The position numbers were made by a program, and so were the translations under genes. From contig JAGDZP010000012.1 of the NCBI GenBank assembly GCA_049115735.1, positions 434,001-498,000 of the forward strand: 64,000 nt of DNA, given 5' to 3'. Numbering within the stretch: the stretch's first letter is position 1; each line of letters begins with the position of its first letter. This DNA comes from CAXBNB01 sp049115735. GTDB lineage: Bacteria; Bacteroidota; Bacteroidia; Cytophagales; Cyclobacteriaceae. Under the pieces are notes generated by a model. It was given only the letters and a program-made list of their open reading frames with translations. It was not told the origin of the DNA and searched no databases. Shown here in pieces: positions 26,763-35,373 of the stretch.

Positions 26763-26790
26763 AGGGACTAGTCGCTAGTTACTAGTCCCT
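26763..26790. other. Perfect hairpin between the flavodoxin gene and the rnf operon
   Basis: AGGGACTAGT and ACTAGTCCCT form a perfect 10-bp stem with an 8-base loop in the 157-base gap after the flavodoxin stop (minus strand). A second smaller hairpin (GACTGC/GCAGTC) lies at about 26819-26842. There is no T-run, so it may stabilise the upstream mRNA or be a dispersed palindrome rather than a terminator. Confidence 0.6.
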
Positions 26791-26849
26791 GGAAGTTGAA
26801 ATTTCTATCACAACTTAGACTGCCAGCATCAAGCAGTCAGCTGCCATGC

Positions 26850-27362
26850 TTATAAGCCGACCTCCCCTTTAATCTGAGCAACCCACTTATCGATTCGCTC
26901 TTCAGTTAGCTCGGGTTGTGTGTCTTCATCAATAGCCAGTCCTAAGAACTTGTCATCGACTAACCCTTTGGACTCTTCGAAATCATAGCCCTCCGTTGAC
27001 CATGCACCAAAAAACTCTGCATCAGAGTCTTCAATTCTTTCATGAATAAGACCTAGTGCATCAAGGAAGGTATCCGGGTATCCATCTGCGTCTCCGAGTC
27101 CCACGTAAGTGATTTTCTTGCCGTCCAGCTCTGCATCGTCCAGTTCGTCGATGAATGCATCCCAATCTTCCTGTAGTTCACCAATTTCCCAGGTAGGACA
27201 GGCCAGCATCAAAATGTCATAAGGTTCGAAATCATCAGCAGTAGCCGAGTTTACATTGTGTAAAGCCGCTACATCCTCTCCTCCAAGTTTTTCCTGAATA
27301 GTGGTTACTATTCTTTCAGTGTTGCCCTCAGTAGAGCCATAAAAAATTCCTATTTGTGCCAT
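26850..27362 (-). CDS. fldA: Long-chain flavodoxin
   Basis: A 170-residue electron carrier. The phosphate-binding loop GSTEGNTERI (about 9-18) and the flavin-stacking region PTWEIGELQEDWD (about 56-68) are clear, followed by GLGDADGYPDTFLDALG. The acidic composition is typical. It lies 12 bases after the DHOD-like gene in the PFOR operon. It can replace ferredoxin between PFOR and Rnf, and that role gains weight because this PFOR lacks its own ferredoxin domain. Confidence 0.95.
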   Translation of the reverse strand: MAQIGIFYGSTEGNTERIVTTIQEKLGGEDVAALHNVNSATADDFEPYDILMLACPTWEIGELQEDWDAFIDELDDAELDGKKITYVGLGDADGYPDTFLDALGLIHERIEDSDAEFFGAWSTEGYDFEESKGLVDDKFLGLAIDEDTQPELTEERIDKWVAQIKGEVGL

Positions 27363-27374
27363 GATAATATAAGT

Positions 27375-28403
27375 TTAAATGTATTCATCACTCTCCTTAG
27401 GGTGATATGTCATAAGTAAATCTGATCTCAATAAAATATCTACATATTGTGCTCTCTTATAGGCGAAAGGATCAGTCATATTTCGCTTAGAGAGTTTTCC
27501 TCTGAATTCTGAAATAGAAGAATATTTTTTGTTTTCCATCCACTTCTCAATATCCTCGATGAGCTTCGGTAGATAGGAGATACCCTTTTTGTAAATGGCA
27601 CTTACAATCTGTACAACATCGGCTCCAGCCAATAGCATCTTGATCACATCCTCTCCAAAGAATATTCCTGTATTGCTGCAAATGGAAGAAGTCATGCTGC
27701 CATGCAGTAGTCCGGCATATCTCAGGGCCAATCTGGAATCATTGGATTGGCTGAAGTTGTATGGGAAGTGATGTGCCTCATGAATGATGTCAATATCCGG
27801 TTGGAATAGACGATTGAATAATATGAAACCATCGGCTCCAGCAGCATTCAGTTTGTTGATTACTTGAAGCGGGTTAGTATAAAAAGGACTCAACTTCACC
27901 GATACCGGTATGGAAAGAGCCTCTTTTACACGCTGAAGCGTCTCAACCTGATTTTCCACTATCTGATCACCTGATTGATTTGGGTCGGTGATGTGGGTGT
28001 AGAAATTGAGCTCCAGGGCGTCAATACCAGTCTTTTCCATTTCCATGGCATAGTCTACCCAAGTCTCATTCAGAATACAGTTTAGACTTCCGATCAAAGG
28101 AATGGATAAAACGGACCTGGCTTTTTCCAGTTCAAGCAAATGCTGGGAAGGTCCGGCATGGTCCATTTCAGGAAACATAGTCTCATGCTCTGCATCCCAG
28201 TGGCTATAGGCCTCCGACTCCTGCTGCATTTGGTAGGATTCATACTGAATCTGCTCTTCGAAAAGCGATTTGTATACTACGGCAGCAGCACCAGCTTTTT
28301 CCAGTTTTTGTAAGTTGTCCAGATCGGTCACAATGTTGCTTGCACCGATTATAATTGGGTTCTTTAAGTCCAGACCCAAGTATTTTGTTTGAAGATTACT
28401 CAT
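27375..28403 (-). CDS. Dihydroorotate dehydrogenase-like FMN protein
   Basis: A 342-residue TIM-barrel protein of the dihydroorotate dehydrogenase family. LKNPIIIGASNIVTDL is the N-terminal strand, and SVKLSPF, GADGFILFNRLF and AGADVVQIVSAIYKKG mark the FMN phosphate and isoalloxazine regions. It belongs to the DHOD-like group often found beside nifJ/PFOR genes rather than with pyrimidine genes. The true substrate of that group is not established. It lies seven bases after the PFOR gene and is surely co-transcribed. Confidence 0.85.
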   Translation of the reverse strand: MSNLQTKYLGLDLKNPIIIGASNIVTDLDNLQKLEKAGAAAVVYKSLFEEQIQYESYQMQQESEAYSHWDAEHETMFPEMDHAGPSQHLLELEKARSVLSIPLIGSLNCILNETWVDYAMEMEKTGIDALELNFYTHITDPNQSGDQIVENQVETLQRVKEALSIPVSVKLSPFYTNPLQVINKLNAAGADGFILFNRLFQPDIDIIHEAHHFPYNFSQSNDSRLALRYAGLLHGSMTSSICSNTGIFFGEDVIKMLLAGADVVQIVSAIYKKGISYLPKLIEDIEKWMENKKYSSISEFRGKLSKRNMTDPFAYKRAQYVDILLRSDLLMTYHPKESDEYI

Positions 28404-28410
28404 GGATTTC

Positions 28411-31400
28411 TTATGTTAATTGTTCTCCGTTTTGTTTTTGTGCCAATTGCTGAAGCTCAGTAAACCTTTGCTCATTATCCTGCTTGGCAAGTTCCAGTAG
28501 CCTTTCCGCTTCTTTCGGGTTGGCCCTCATCAGAATTCTATACCTGATTTCTTCCTCTACATAATGTTTGAAGTCCGTTTCCTTAGGAGCAGTCTCCCAG
28601 ATGAAAGGATCTTTACCTTCTTCTCTCAATTCAGGATTGAATCGGTATAGCGGCCAGTAGCCACTCAGTGTAGCTTTCTCCGATTGTTTCTTAGCCAACC
28701 TCATATCATAGCCATGCGCTTCGCAAGGTGAGTAGGCAATGATGATTGATGGACCATTGTGTTTTTCAGCTTCTACAAAAGCCTTGGCAGATTGCTCGCG
28801 ATCCATGCCCATATTCACACAAGCCACGTAAGCTTTACCATAAGTGGTCATCATCAGCCCAAGGTTTTTCTTGCCTAGCTTTTTGCCGTCAGATGCGAAC
28901 TTGGCCACAGCTCCTCTTGGAGTAGCTTTTGAACATTGTCCACCTGTGTTGGAGTAGGCTTCAGTATCCATCACCAGGATGTTTACATTTTTATTAGAGG
29001 CCATCACATGGTCAACACCACCGAAACCGATATCGTAAGCCCAGCCGTCACCACCGAAGATCCAGATACTCTTATCGACGAAGTAGTCCTGAAGCTCTAT
29101 GATCTTAGCAATGAGTTGCTTGGTTTCTCCTTTAGCTTTTTTCTGTTCATCAGCCAATATGCCTTTCAAATCATCTGCATAGTCTTTGGCTTCAGGAGAA
29201 AGGTCATCCCAATTGTCAAGTGCTTTTGTGAGTGCTTTACCCAGCTTGCTCGTTTTGCCTTTGGCAATGAGCAAATCAACGTTAGACTTCAGCTGCTTTC
29301 TGTTGGCGTCTACTGCCAGCCTCATACCAAAGCCGTATTCAGCATTATCCTCGAAAAGCGAGTTGGCCCAGGCGGGACCTTTGCCTTTGGCATCTGTAGT
29401 ATATGGGGTAGAAGGGAAGGTACCACCGTAGATGGATGAGCAACCTGTAGCATTTGCGATCATCATTCGATCTCCAAACAACTGAGTAGCTAAATGTATA
29501 TAAGGTGTTTCTCCACAACCCGAGCAGCTACCAGGATATTCGAAATAAGGATCGGCTATGTTGCAGCCATTAACAAACGGAAGTTTGTCTATCCACTTGG
29601 TAGGATTACCAGGACGTCCTCTTTTCTCCAGTTTTTTGGTGCCAGTTGGTATAGTGCCGTTCAAGGACATCTCAGATACTGGTACCACATCTCCCTGTAG
29701 TCTCAACACAGGATCCATAATGCGATCTGCAAACTGGCCACTACCTTCCGGCACGACATTTTGTATATCGGCATGTTTCACTTCTGTTTTCTTATCAGGA
29801 ATAGGCACTTCCACTACAGCTTCAGAAGCTGAGTCGATAGCGTTCCAGTTCATTTCCACGATCTCCCGTCCTTTGCGCATAAACTGCTTTTCAATGTATT
29901 TTTTGATAAGAGCAATGGCCTCATCCTCCGGCAATACACCAGAGAGTTTGAAGAATGCCGTTTGCATTACGGTGTTGATCCTACCACCCAGGCCTACACT
30001 CTTGGCGATCTTCGACGCATCAACAGCATATACTTTCAGCTTCTTGGCCCTGATGGTATTCTGCATCTCTTCTGTAAATAGCTTGAAGATGTTTTCAGGC
30101 TTCTGGCTGCTATTCAACAGGAAGGTGCCACCTTCGGTAATTCCGCCAAGGATGTCATATCTACCGATGTACTGTGGTCTGTGGAGGGCAACAAAGTCTA
30201 CCTTATTAAGTAAGTATTCAGATTTGATCTTATCATCACCAAACCTCAGGTGAGACACGGTAAATCCTCCTGACTTATTAGAGTCGTATTGGAAATAGCC
30301 TTGCACAAATTTTTCTGTGCTTTCTCCTATAATCTTGATGGCGTTTTTGTTGGCAGAAACTGTTCCGTCAGAACCGTATCCCCAGAATTTACACCTTACA
30401 ATACCGTCTTGTTCCGTGTCGATTTCTTTTTCTACTTTCACTGATTTGAAAGTCACATCATCGTTGATGCCGACGGTGAAACCATGCCAGCCATCTGCTT
30501 CAAGATGATCATATACAGCATTCACCATAGAAGGGGTGAACTCTTTGGATGACAATCCATAACGTCCACCGATTACATTAATGTCTTTCCTATCACGTAA
30601 GGCGTGTAGCGTATCCAGGTACAAAGGCTCTCCGGCTGCACCGGGCTCTTTGGTTCTATCAAGTACTGCTATTTTTCTTACTGTATCAGGAATTTTAGAA
30701 ATAAAATCTTCGGTAGGGAAAGGACGATACAAGCGAACTTTCAGCGCACCTACTTTTCTTCCTTGCTTGTTGAGGTAGTTTACAGTTTCTTCTATGGTTT
30801 CAACAGAAGAGCCCATCGACACAAGTACCAATTCTGCGTCTTTTGCACCTACATATTCTACCAGCTCATATTTTCTGCCTGTCTTCTCCTCGAAGAGCTT
30901 CATGTAGTCGCTCACGATCCATGGACAAGCCTCATAGTATTTATTTACAGTCTCACGTCCCTGGAAGTAGACGTCTGGATTTTGTGCACCTACTTTACAA
31001 AGAGGTTTTTCAGGGCGCAAAGCATCATCACGGAATGCTTCTACATATTGCATGTCGAGCATTTCTCTTAGCGTATCATAGCTCAGCTCTTCTACCTTCT
31101 GAATAGAGTGGGAGGTACGGAAGCCATCAAAGAAATGAAGGAAAGGAATCTTTGATTTCAGGGTAGCCAAATGGGCAATAGCCGCCATGTCTTGTGCTTC
31201 CTGAACATTACCAGACGAGAGCATGGCAAAGCCCGTGCTGCGGGTGGCCATCACATCGGAGTGATCCCCAAAAATAGAAAGTGCCTGCGCAGCTATTGAC
31301 CTGGCAGACACATGAAAAACCGTCGGTTGCATTTCCCCGGCGATCTTAAACATGTTTGGTATCATGAGTAGCAATCCCTGGGAAGCTGTGAAAGTGGTGG

Positions 31401-31647
31401 CCAGTGCACCACCGGATAAAGCGCCATGTATAGCGCCAGCTGCCCCCGCTTCCGATTGCATCTGTATCACATCCACAGTCTCTCCAAAAAGATTTTTCTT
31501 GCCCAATGCCGCCCAGGCATCAGCTTTTTCCCCCATGTCTGACGATGGGGTAATCGGATAAATTGCGGCGACTTCACTGAAGGCATAGGCCATATTGGAG
31601 GCCACCGTATTTCCATCTGTAGTAAGGTATTTTTTAGCTGTATTCAT
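28411..31647 (-). CDS. nifJ: Pyruvate:ferredoxin (flavodoxin) oxidoreductase lacking the internal ferredoxin domain
   Basis: A 1078-residue single-chain enzyme that oxidises pyruvate to acetyl-CoA and CO2 with thiamine diphosphate. Domains in order: pyrimidine-binding (YPITPSSDMGE at 30-40), transketolase C-like (about 260-400), gamma domain (about 410-615), and thiamine pyrophosphate domain (GGDGWAYDIGFGG at 865-877). Proximal-cluster cysteines are 708 and 711 (SCSGCGETPY), 736 (ATGCSS) and 975 (SPCEAHG). Typical proteins of about 1170-1230 residues have a two-[4Fe-4S] domain between GTKKLEKR and FEYPGSCSGC. Here only about 26 residues join these points (676 to 702) and no CxxCxxC is present. 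It is first in an operon with the DHOD-like protein and flavodoxin. Confidence 0.95.
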   Translation of the reverse strand: MNTAKKYLTTDGNTVASNMAYAFSEVAAIYPITPSSDMGEKADAWAALGKKNLFGETVDVIQMQSEAGAAGAIHGALSGGALATTFTASQGLLLMIPNMFKIAGEMQPTVFHVSARSIAAQALSIFGDHSDVMATRSTGFAMLSSGNVQEAQDMAAIAHLATLKSKIPFLHFFDGFRTSHSIQKVEELSYDTLREMLDMQYVEAFRDDALRPEKPLCKVGAQNPDVYFQGRETVNKYYEACPWIVSDYMKLFEEKTGRKYELVEYVGAKDAELVLVSMGSSVETIEETVNYLNKQGRKVGALKVRLYRPFPTEDFISKIPDTVRKIAVLDRTKEPGAAGEPLYLDTLHALRDRKDINVIGGRYGLSSKEFTPSMVNAVYDHLEADGWHGFTVGINDDVTFKSVKVEKEIDTEQDGIVRCKFWGYGSDGTVSANKNAIKIIGESTEKFVQGYFQYDSNKSGGFTVSHLRFGDDKIKSEYLLNKVDFVALHRPQYIGRYDILGGITEGGTFLLNSSQKPENIFKLFTEEMQNTIRAKKLKVYAVDASKIAKSVGLGGRINTVMQTAFFKLSGVLPEDEAIALIKKYIEKQFMRKGREIVEMNWNAIDSASEAVVEVPIPDKKTEVKHADIQNVVPEGSGQFADRIMDPVLRLQGDVVPVSEMSLNGTIPTGTKKLEKRGRPGNPTKWIDKLPFVNGCNIADPYFEYPGSCSGCGETPYIHLATQLFGDRMMIANATGCSSIYGGTFPSTPYTTDAKGKGPAWANSLFEDNAEYGFGMRLAVDANRKQLKSNVDLLIAKGKTSKLGKALTKALDNWDDLSPEAKDYADDLKGILADEQKKAKGETKQLIAKIIELQDYFVDKSIWIFGGDGWAYDIGFGGVDHVMASNKNVNILVMDTEAYSNTGGQCSKATPRGAVAKFASDGKKLGKKNLGLMMTTYGKAYVACVNMGMDREQSAKAFVEAEKHNGPSIIIAYSPCEAHGYDMRLAKKQSEKATLSGYWPLYRFNPELREEGKDPFIWETAPKETDFKHYVEEEIRYRILMRANPKEAERLLELAKQDNEQRFTELQQLAQKQNGEQLT

Positions 31648-31832
31648 ATCAGTAAATTTTCAAAATCCAAGTAAGCAATTATTAAAAAGCTAAATCATGT
31701 CGGGCGTCAACATCCGAGATGACATTCGTCAATTTGGCGGGTATCGAGCAGGTATTGAGGTTTGGGGTTTGGAACCCAAATTCAGTGGTCTGTACTAGTT
31801 GAAGTTCTGTAAAAGGAGTGGTTGTTATTTAT

Positions 31833-31840
31833 TATATTTG
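31833..31840 (+). promoter_or_regulatory. Candidate -7 element upstream of the TIR gene
   Basis: TATATTTG fits TAnnTTTG, 60 bases before the TIR start. Directly after it lies a 7-bp inverted repeat (AATAACA / TGTTATT, 31844-31870) that could be an operator. There is no clear -33 TTG at good spacing. Confidence 0.4.
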
Positions 31841-31899
31841 GGGAATAACATGTGCAATGTCCTTGTTATTTACTAGTTATGAGAGACAACCAGAAATAA

Positions 31900-32580
31900 A
31901 TGAAAATCTTCATATCACACTCTTCAAGAAATAAAAATTACGGAGATCTAATTGTTCAACTTCTCAGGGATCTTGGAATCAAGGAAGAAGAAATAATATT
32001 TACAAGTAATGTTGCTTATGGAATTCCCGTGGGTGAGAATATCTTTAATTGGCTAAAATCTCAAATTGAAGAAAAACCCTTCGTCATCTATTTGCTTTCT
32101 GAGCAATACTATGATAGTATAGCTTGCTTGAATGAAATGGGTGCAGCTTGGGTAATAGAAAGTGCACATGCTGCCATCTTCACACCGGATTTCGACTTGG
32201 CAAGCAAACAGTTTCAAAGCGGAGCACTTGACCCAAGAGAAATAGGGTTTTATGTTAGTGATGAAGAACGAATATTCTCTTTTATTCAATTGCTATCCAA
32301 GCATTTTGACACATCAAGAAATCCAATCTCAATTTCACAGAATGTAAAAAAATTTATTTCTGAAATTGAGAAAATCACCTCTAAACCCAAGACTAAGGAA
32401 GTCCCTAATCAGGTTAAAGCATTAAAGACACTAGAAACCATACCTGAACCTGCTGAAGCTCAGGTCAAGGCTGAGAGAAAAAGTAATACTTTAAGAGTTG
32501 AAAAGGGAGATTTGTATTCAAAGTTCTTGGGTATGGCACTTAACAAAATGAAGGAAGAGGAACTCCTCCTTATTCATTAG
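31900..32580 (+). CDS. TIR-domain protein, ends at an in-frame TAG
   Basis: A 226-residue protein. The TIR fold (1-150) opens with MKIFISHSSRNKNYGDLIVQ, and the likely NADase Glu79 is in ACLNEMGAAW. Prokaryotic TIR proteins cleave NAD+ or make signal nucleotides, mostly in anti-phage defence. After a Lys/Glu/Pro linker (about 165-205) the frame stops at TAG 32578-32580, and the next ORF starts at ATG 32581 in the same frame. The two parts therefore look like one 337-residue protein split by a nonsense codon (see findings). No second defence gene is adjacent. Confidence 0.8.
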   Translation: MKIFISHSSRNKNYGDLIVQLLRDLGIKEEEIIFTSNVAYGIPVGENIFNWLKSQIEEKPFVIYLLSEQYYDSIACLNEMGAAWVIESAHAAIFTPDFDLASKQFQSGALDPREIGFYVSDEERIFSFIQLLSKHFDTSRNPISISQNVKKFISEIEKITSKPKTKEVPNQVKALKTLETIPEPAEAQVKAERKSNTLRVEKGDLYSKFLGMALNKMKEEELLLIH

Positions 32581-32913
32581 ATGGTTGATACAAGCAAAAC
32601 CAAATTAATGACAGGTTGGCAAGAAGATAATGAGGTTTCTAACATTAAAGAATGGGAGGTAATTAATGATATTGCTAGTGTCTTGTCAAGGAAATATCCA
32701 GCAATTCTAAGGAGGTTTGAATTAAGGGGTCTATTGGAAATATCTGCAGTTACAAGTTCTGGAAATACCAAAGAGTTCCAATTGAAGGATGAAATAGCTT
32801 CTAACATGTTAGATTTTCCTGATGAACTTCTTTCAAAAACGCAGGAAGTTGTTCAGAAGAATTTTTTTGAGCACAAGGAAGAGGATGTTGTAAAAGATGA
32901 TTTTCCATTCTAA
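32581..32913 (+). pseudogene. C-terminal remainder of the TIR protein after an in-frame stop
   Basis: 110 codons in the same frame as the TIR gene, beginning at the base after its TAG. The sequence MVDTSKTKLMTGWQEDNE followed by ISAVTSSGNTKEFQLKDEIA and LPDELL-like helices resembles a small winged-helix or helical C-terminal domain rather than a free-standing gene. No spacer or ribosome-binding site exists between the parts. Either the gene is disrupted, TAG is read through, or the ORFs are translated by termination-reinitiation. Confidence 0.65.
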
Positions 32914-33061
32914 AGTGAGGCTCATAACAGACAATATCATACATAACTAACTGGGCTATTTGCAAAGGCAAATGTGATGAGATACTTTTATAGATGTTTG
33001 AAAAGTTCAGATAACAGATGATAGTTTGGCGTTCTCTGAAAAAACTTTTTAAGGAACCCAA

Positions 33062-33427
33062 GTGAAAAGAAAAACTCTATTGATTATGTTGATTTTTGGA
33101 GTGATAATAGCAACACTTGCCGTTTACACAAGAATCATAAAAGAGCCAGAACAAATCCAAGAATTGATTGGTGAAAATTTTGATTATGCTCATAAAATAT
33201 ATTTTAAACGAGAGCCAACAGGCAATTACCAAATTAACCTCAACAAGACTCAGAATGAACTTGATGGAGGAGTATTGATTAAACGAAATCTACTAAAAGA
33301 CTCAGTCGTTAATGTTTACTATTGGGAATTTGGATTAAGCAGAAGTGTAATTTGGGTCGGAAAAACAGATAAAATGAATCATGAGATTATTGATGCTCTG
33401 ACATTTGGTAAGCTCATTAAATTTTGA
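33062..33427 (+). CDS. Hypothetical small membrane-anchored protein
   Basis: A 121-residue ORF beginning with GTG (MKRKTLLIMLIFGVIIATLAV) with one N-terminal span and a polar extracytoplasmic part containing YYWEFGLSRSVIWVG. No family recognised. It lies in a low-GC, repeat-rich stretch between the TIR gene and the serine hydrolase, and no partner is evident. Confidence 0.5.
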   Translation: MKRKTLLIMLIFGVIIATLAVYTRIIKEPEQIQELIGENFDYAHKIYFKREPTGNYQINLNKTQNELDGGVLIKRNLLKDSVVNVYYWEFGLSRSVIWVGKTDKMNHEIIDALTFGKLIKF

Positions 33428-33484
33428 ACTTCAGTATGATTCTTCAGACACAAACTATCCGATTGGTTACAATATCTGCGGGGA

Positions 33485-33511
33485 AACGCGTTGCAAACGC
33501 GCTCCATCTAG
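33485..33511 (+). repeat. 27-bp direct repeat, left copy, flanking the serine hydrolase gene
   Basis: Identical to 35335-35361. The core AACGCGTTGCAAACGCG is itself a near-palindrome (AACGCGTT/AACGCG arms around GCA) and is followed by CTCCATCTAG. The pair brackets the serine hydrolase gene. Confidence 0.85.
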
Positions 33512-33565
33512 GCTAGGCAATCCCTATTACGGAAGCCTGCCTATGCAGCAGACAGTGAGTCTTGA

Positions 33566-33645
33566 AGCAGTTTGCACAGTCTAATACTATCCAATATCTT
33601 TATGGAAATACAAAAGGTTCAGCTATTAGGTTATGGTTGGGCTTT
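33566..33645 (+). repeat. Dispersed 80-bp repeat (GTTTGCACAG type), copy 1
   Basis: Aligns at roughly 80% by eye with 39497-39575, both running from GTTTGCACAG to ATGGTTGGGC. Partial relatives lie at 37387-37420 and 37597-37641. It lies just before the hydrolase start codon, which explains why the hydrolase frame appears to extend upstream through the repeat. Confidence 0.65.
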
Positions 33646-33664
33646 AGGTTTAATTTTCAACAAA

Positions 33665-35326
33665 ATGAAAAAATTCATTGCTCATATCCTTTTAATATCG
33701 CTATCATTTTTCACTTTGAAATCCAGCGCGCAAGTTGATAGTACCTGGACTGAGAAAATTGATAGTCTGTTTATCAATTGGAACACTCCGAACCATCCAG
33801 GTGGAGCCGTGGCTGTCATGAAAGATGGAAAGATGATTTTCTCACGTGCTTATGGTATGGCATCTCTGGAATACCTTGTGCCAAATTCTACAGGTACGAT
33901 TTTTAATACTGGATCCGTTTCTAAACAATTTACCGCTATGGGAATTGTAAGGCTAGAGGAAGAGGGTAAATTATCTTTTGATGACGACATACATAAATAC
34001 ATTCCAGAATTACCGGACTTTGGTGAAACTATTACAATAAGACACCTGCTTCATCACACCAGCGGACTAAGAAGTTTACATGCACTTTTTGCATTAGCAG
34101 GCTGGAGGGGTGATGACTCTAGAACCAATGAAGACCTTAACAGGATCATTTTAAATCAAAACGCCCTGAACTTCAAACCTGGTTCTGAATTCCTTTATTG
34201 CAATAGTGGATACATGTTGATGGTTAATATTGTAGAAAAGATAACAGGAGAGAAATTCAAGGATTGGATGAAGGATAATATTTTTGATGAATTGAATATG
34301 TCTAGCACTTATGTGGAAGATCAGTACAGTAGGGTAGTGCCAAATAATGCGACATCATATTATGGCAAATCTGATTTTGATAGGGCTGTAGAATATTGGG
34401 GGTATGTAGGATCGGGCAATATGCACTCGACAACTAATGATTTGCTAAAATGGTTGTCTAATTTCAATGAACCACAACCTGGATGGGAATCATCCTTTAA
34501 AAAAATGCAAACCATTGATCCGTTAAAGGATGGAAGCGAAAACAATTATGCCTTTGGAGTATTTGTTAACGAACATCTGGGTAGAAAAAGGATTGGACAC
34601 GGAGGTGCTATCGGTGGCTTCAGAGCTTCTATTGCTACATACCCTACTGAAAATTTAAACATTGTCGTACTGACTAATTTTTCAGCAGGAAACCCAGGTG
34701 GAAATTCTAATAATATTGCTGAAATAATCCTAGGGAGCAATAATGTAAAAAAGTCTAAAGAAGGTGTCACCAATAATATAACACTGTCGACTGACCAATT
34801 GAAACGATTTGAGGGTCAATATTGGAATGAACGAGAAAAATATAGTCGTAAAATCTACTTAAAAAACGACACTCTTAGATATTCAAGATCGAAAAACAAC
34901 GAGAATCCAGTTATTCCGATTAGCGATAATGTCTTTAGAATGTTGAATGTTGCTGCCAATCTTTTAATAACATTTGAAAAAAAGAAAGGCGTAAATCAAA
35001 TGAGCGTTTCAGTTGGTAAGCAATCTCCATCCATTTTCAATCAAATTATTGATCTTGATGTAAGTAAAGCAGAGTTATCTGAGTATGTCGGTCAGTATTA
35101 TAGTTCTGAGGTAGAAACTACATATAGGATTTCCATTAAGAGTGATAGTATACAAATCTATCACCCAAGGCATGGGGCTATTCCGTTAGAGCCTTTGTTT
35201 CAAGATATCTTAAAGGGAAGCTGGCCAATTGGATCAGTTGAGATTGGGAGGGACTCGAATGAAAAAGTTAGTGGTATTTTCATCTCAAATGGTAGAGTAA
35301 GAAATGCTTGGTTTAAAAAACAATAG
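33665..35326 (+). CDS. Secreted serine hydrolase, beta-lactamase/class C PBP fold
   Basis: A 553-residue protein from the ATG at 33665 (MKKFIAHILLISLSFF, signal cleaved near SSAQ). The open frame above it is repeat DNA. The catalytic Ser84 and Lys87 are in SVSK, the second motif is YCN in LYCNSGYMLM, and the third is HGG in GHGGAIGGF. This is the AmpC/EstB group that includes esterases, D-amino peptidases and penicillin-binding proteins. The C-terminal 180 residues are a beta-rich extra domain (DUF3471-like, FEGQYWNER and YVGQYYSSEVETTY). Exact 27-bp repeats flank the gene. Confidence 0.9.
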   Translation: MKKFIAHILLISLSFFTLKSSAQVDSTWTEKIDSLFINWNTPNHPGGAVAVMKDGKMIFSRAYGMASLEYLVPNSTGTIFNTGSVSKQFTAMGIVRLEEEGKLSFDDDIHKYIPELPDFGETITIRHLLHHTSGLRSLHALFALAGWRGDDSRTNEDLNRIILNQNALNFKPGSEFLYCNSGYMLMVNIVEKITGEKFKDWMKDNIFDELNMSSTYVEDQYSRVVPNNATSYYGKSDFDRAVEYWGYVGSGNMHSTTNDLLKWLSNFNEPQPGWESSFKKMQTIDPLKDGSENNYAFGVFVNEHLGRKRIGHGGAIGGFRASIATYPTENLNIVVLTNFSAGNPGGNSNNIAEIILGSNNVKKSKEGVTNNITLSTDQLKRFEGQYWNEREKYSRKIYLKNDTLRYSRSKNNENPVIPISDNVFRMLNVAANLLITFEKKKGVNQMSVSVGKQSPSIFNQIIDLDVSKAELSEYVGQYYSSEVETTYRISIKSDSIQIYHPRHGAIPLEPLFQDILKGSWPIGSVEIGRDSNEKVSGIFISNGRVRNAWFKKQ

Positions 35327-35334
35327 AGTGAAGG

Positions 35335-35361
35335 AACGCGTTGCAAACGCGCTCCATCTAG
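35335..35361 (+). repeat. 27-bp direct repeat, right copy
   Basis: Exact match to 33485-33511, placed nine bases after the serine hydrolase stop. See the left copy. Confidence 0.85.
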
Positions 35362-35373
35362 TAATCTGCATTG

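Noticed and set aside
28411..31647. Many long plus-strand frames opposite the PFOR and rnf genes
   Set aside because: They are antisense shadows of well-supported genes, with no independent motifs.
31900..32913. Thoeris, CBASS or prokaryotic Argonaute system around the TIR gene
   Set aside because: No ThsA/SIR2, nucleotide cyclase, Argonaute or other effector gene lies within several kb. The TIR gene stands alone.
33572..33664. N-terminal extension of the serine hydrolase
   Set aside because: The extra codons are repeat DNA also found at 39.5 kb. A normal signal peptide begins at 33665.
33485..35361. Composite transposon carrying the serine hydrolase
   Set aside because: The flanks are only 27-bp direct repeats, with no insertion sequence, terminal inverted repeats or transposase.
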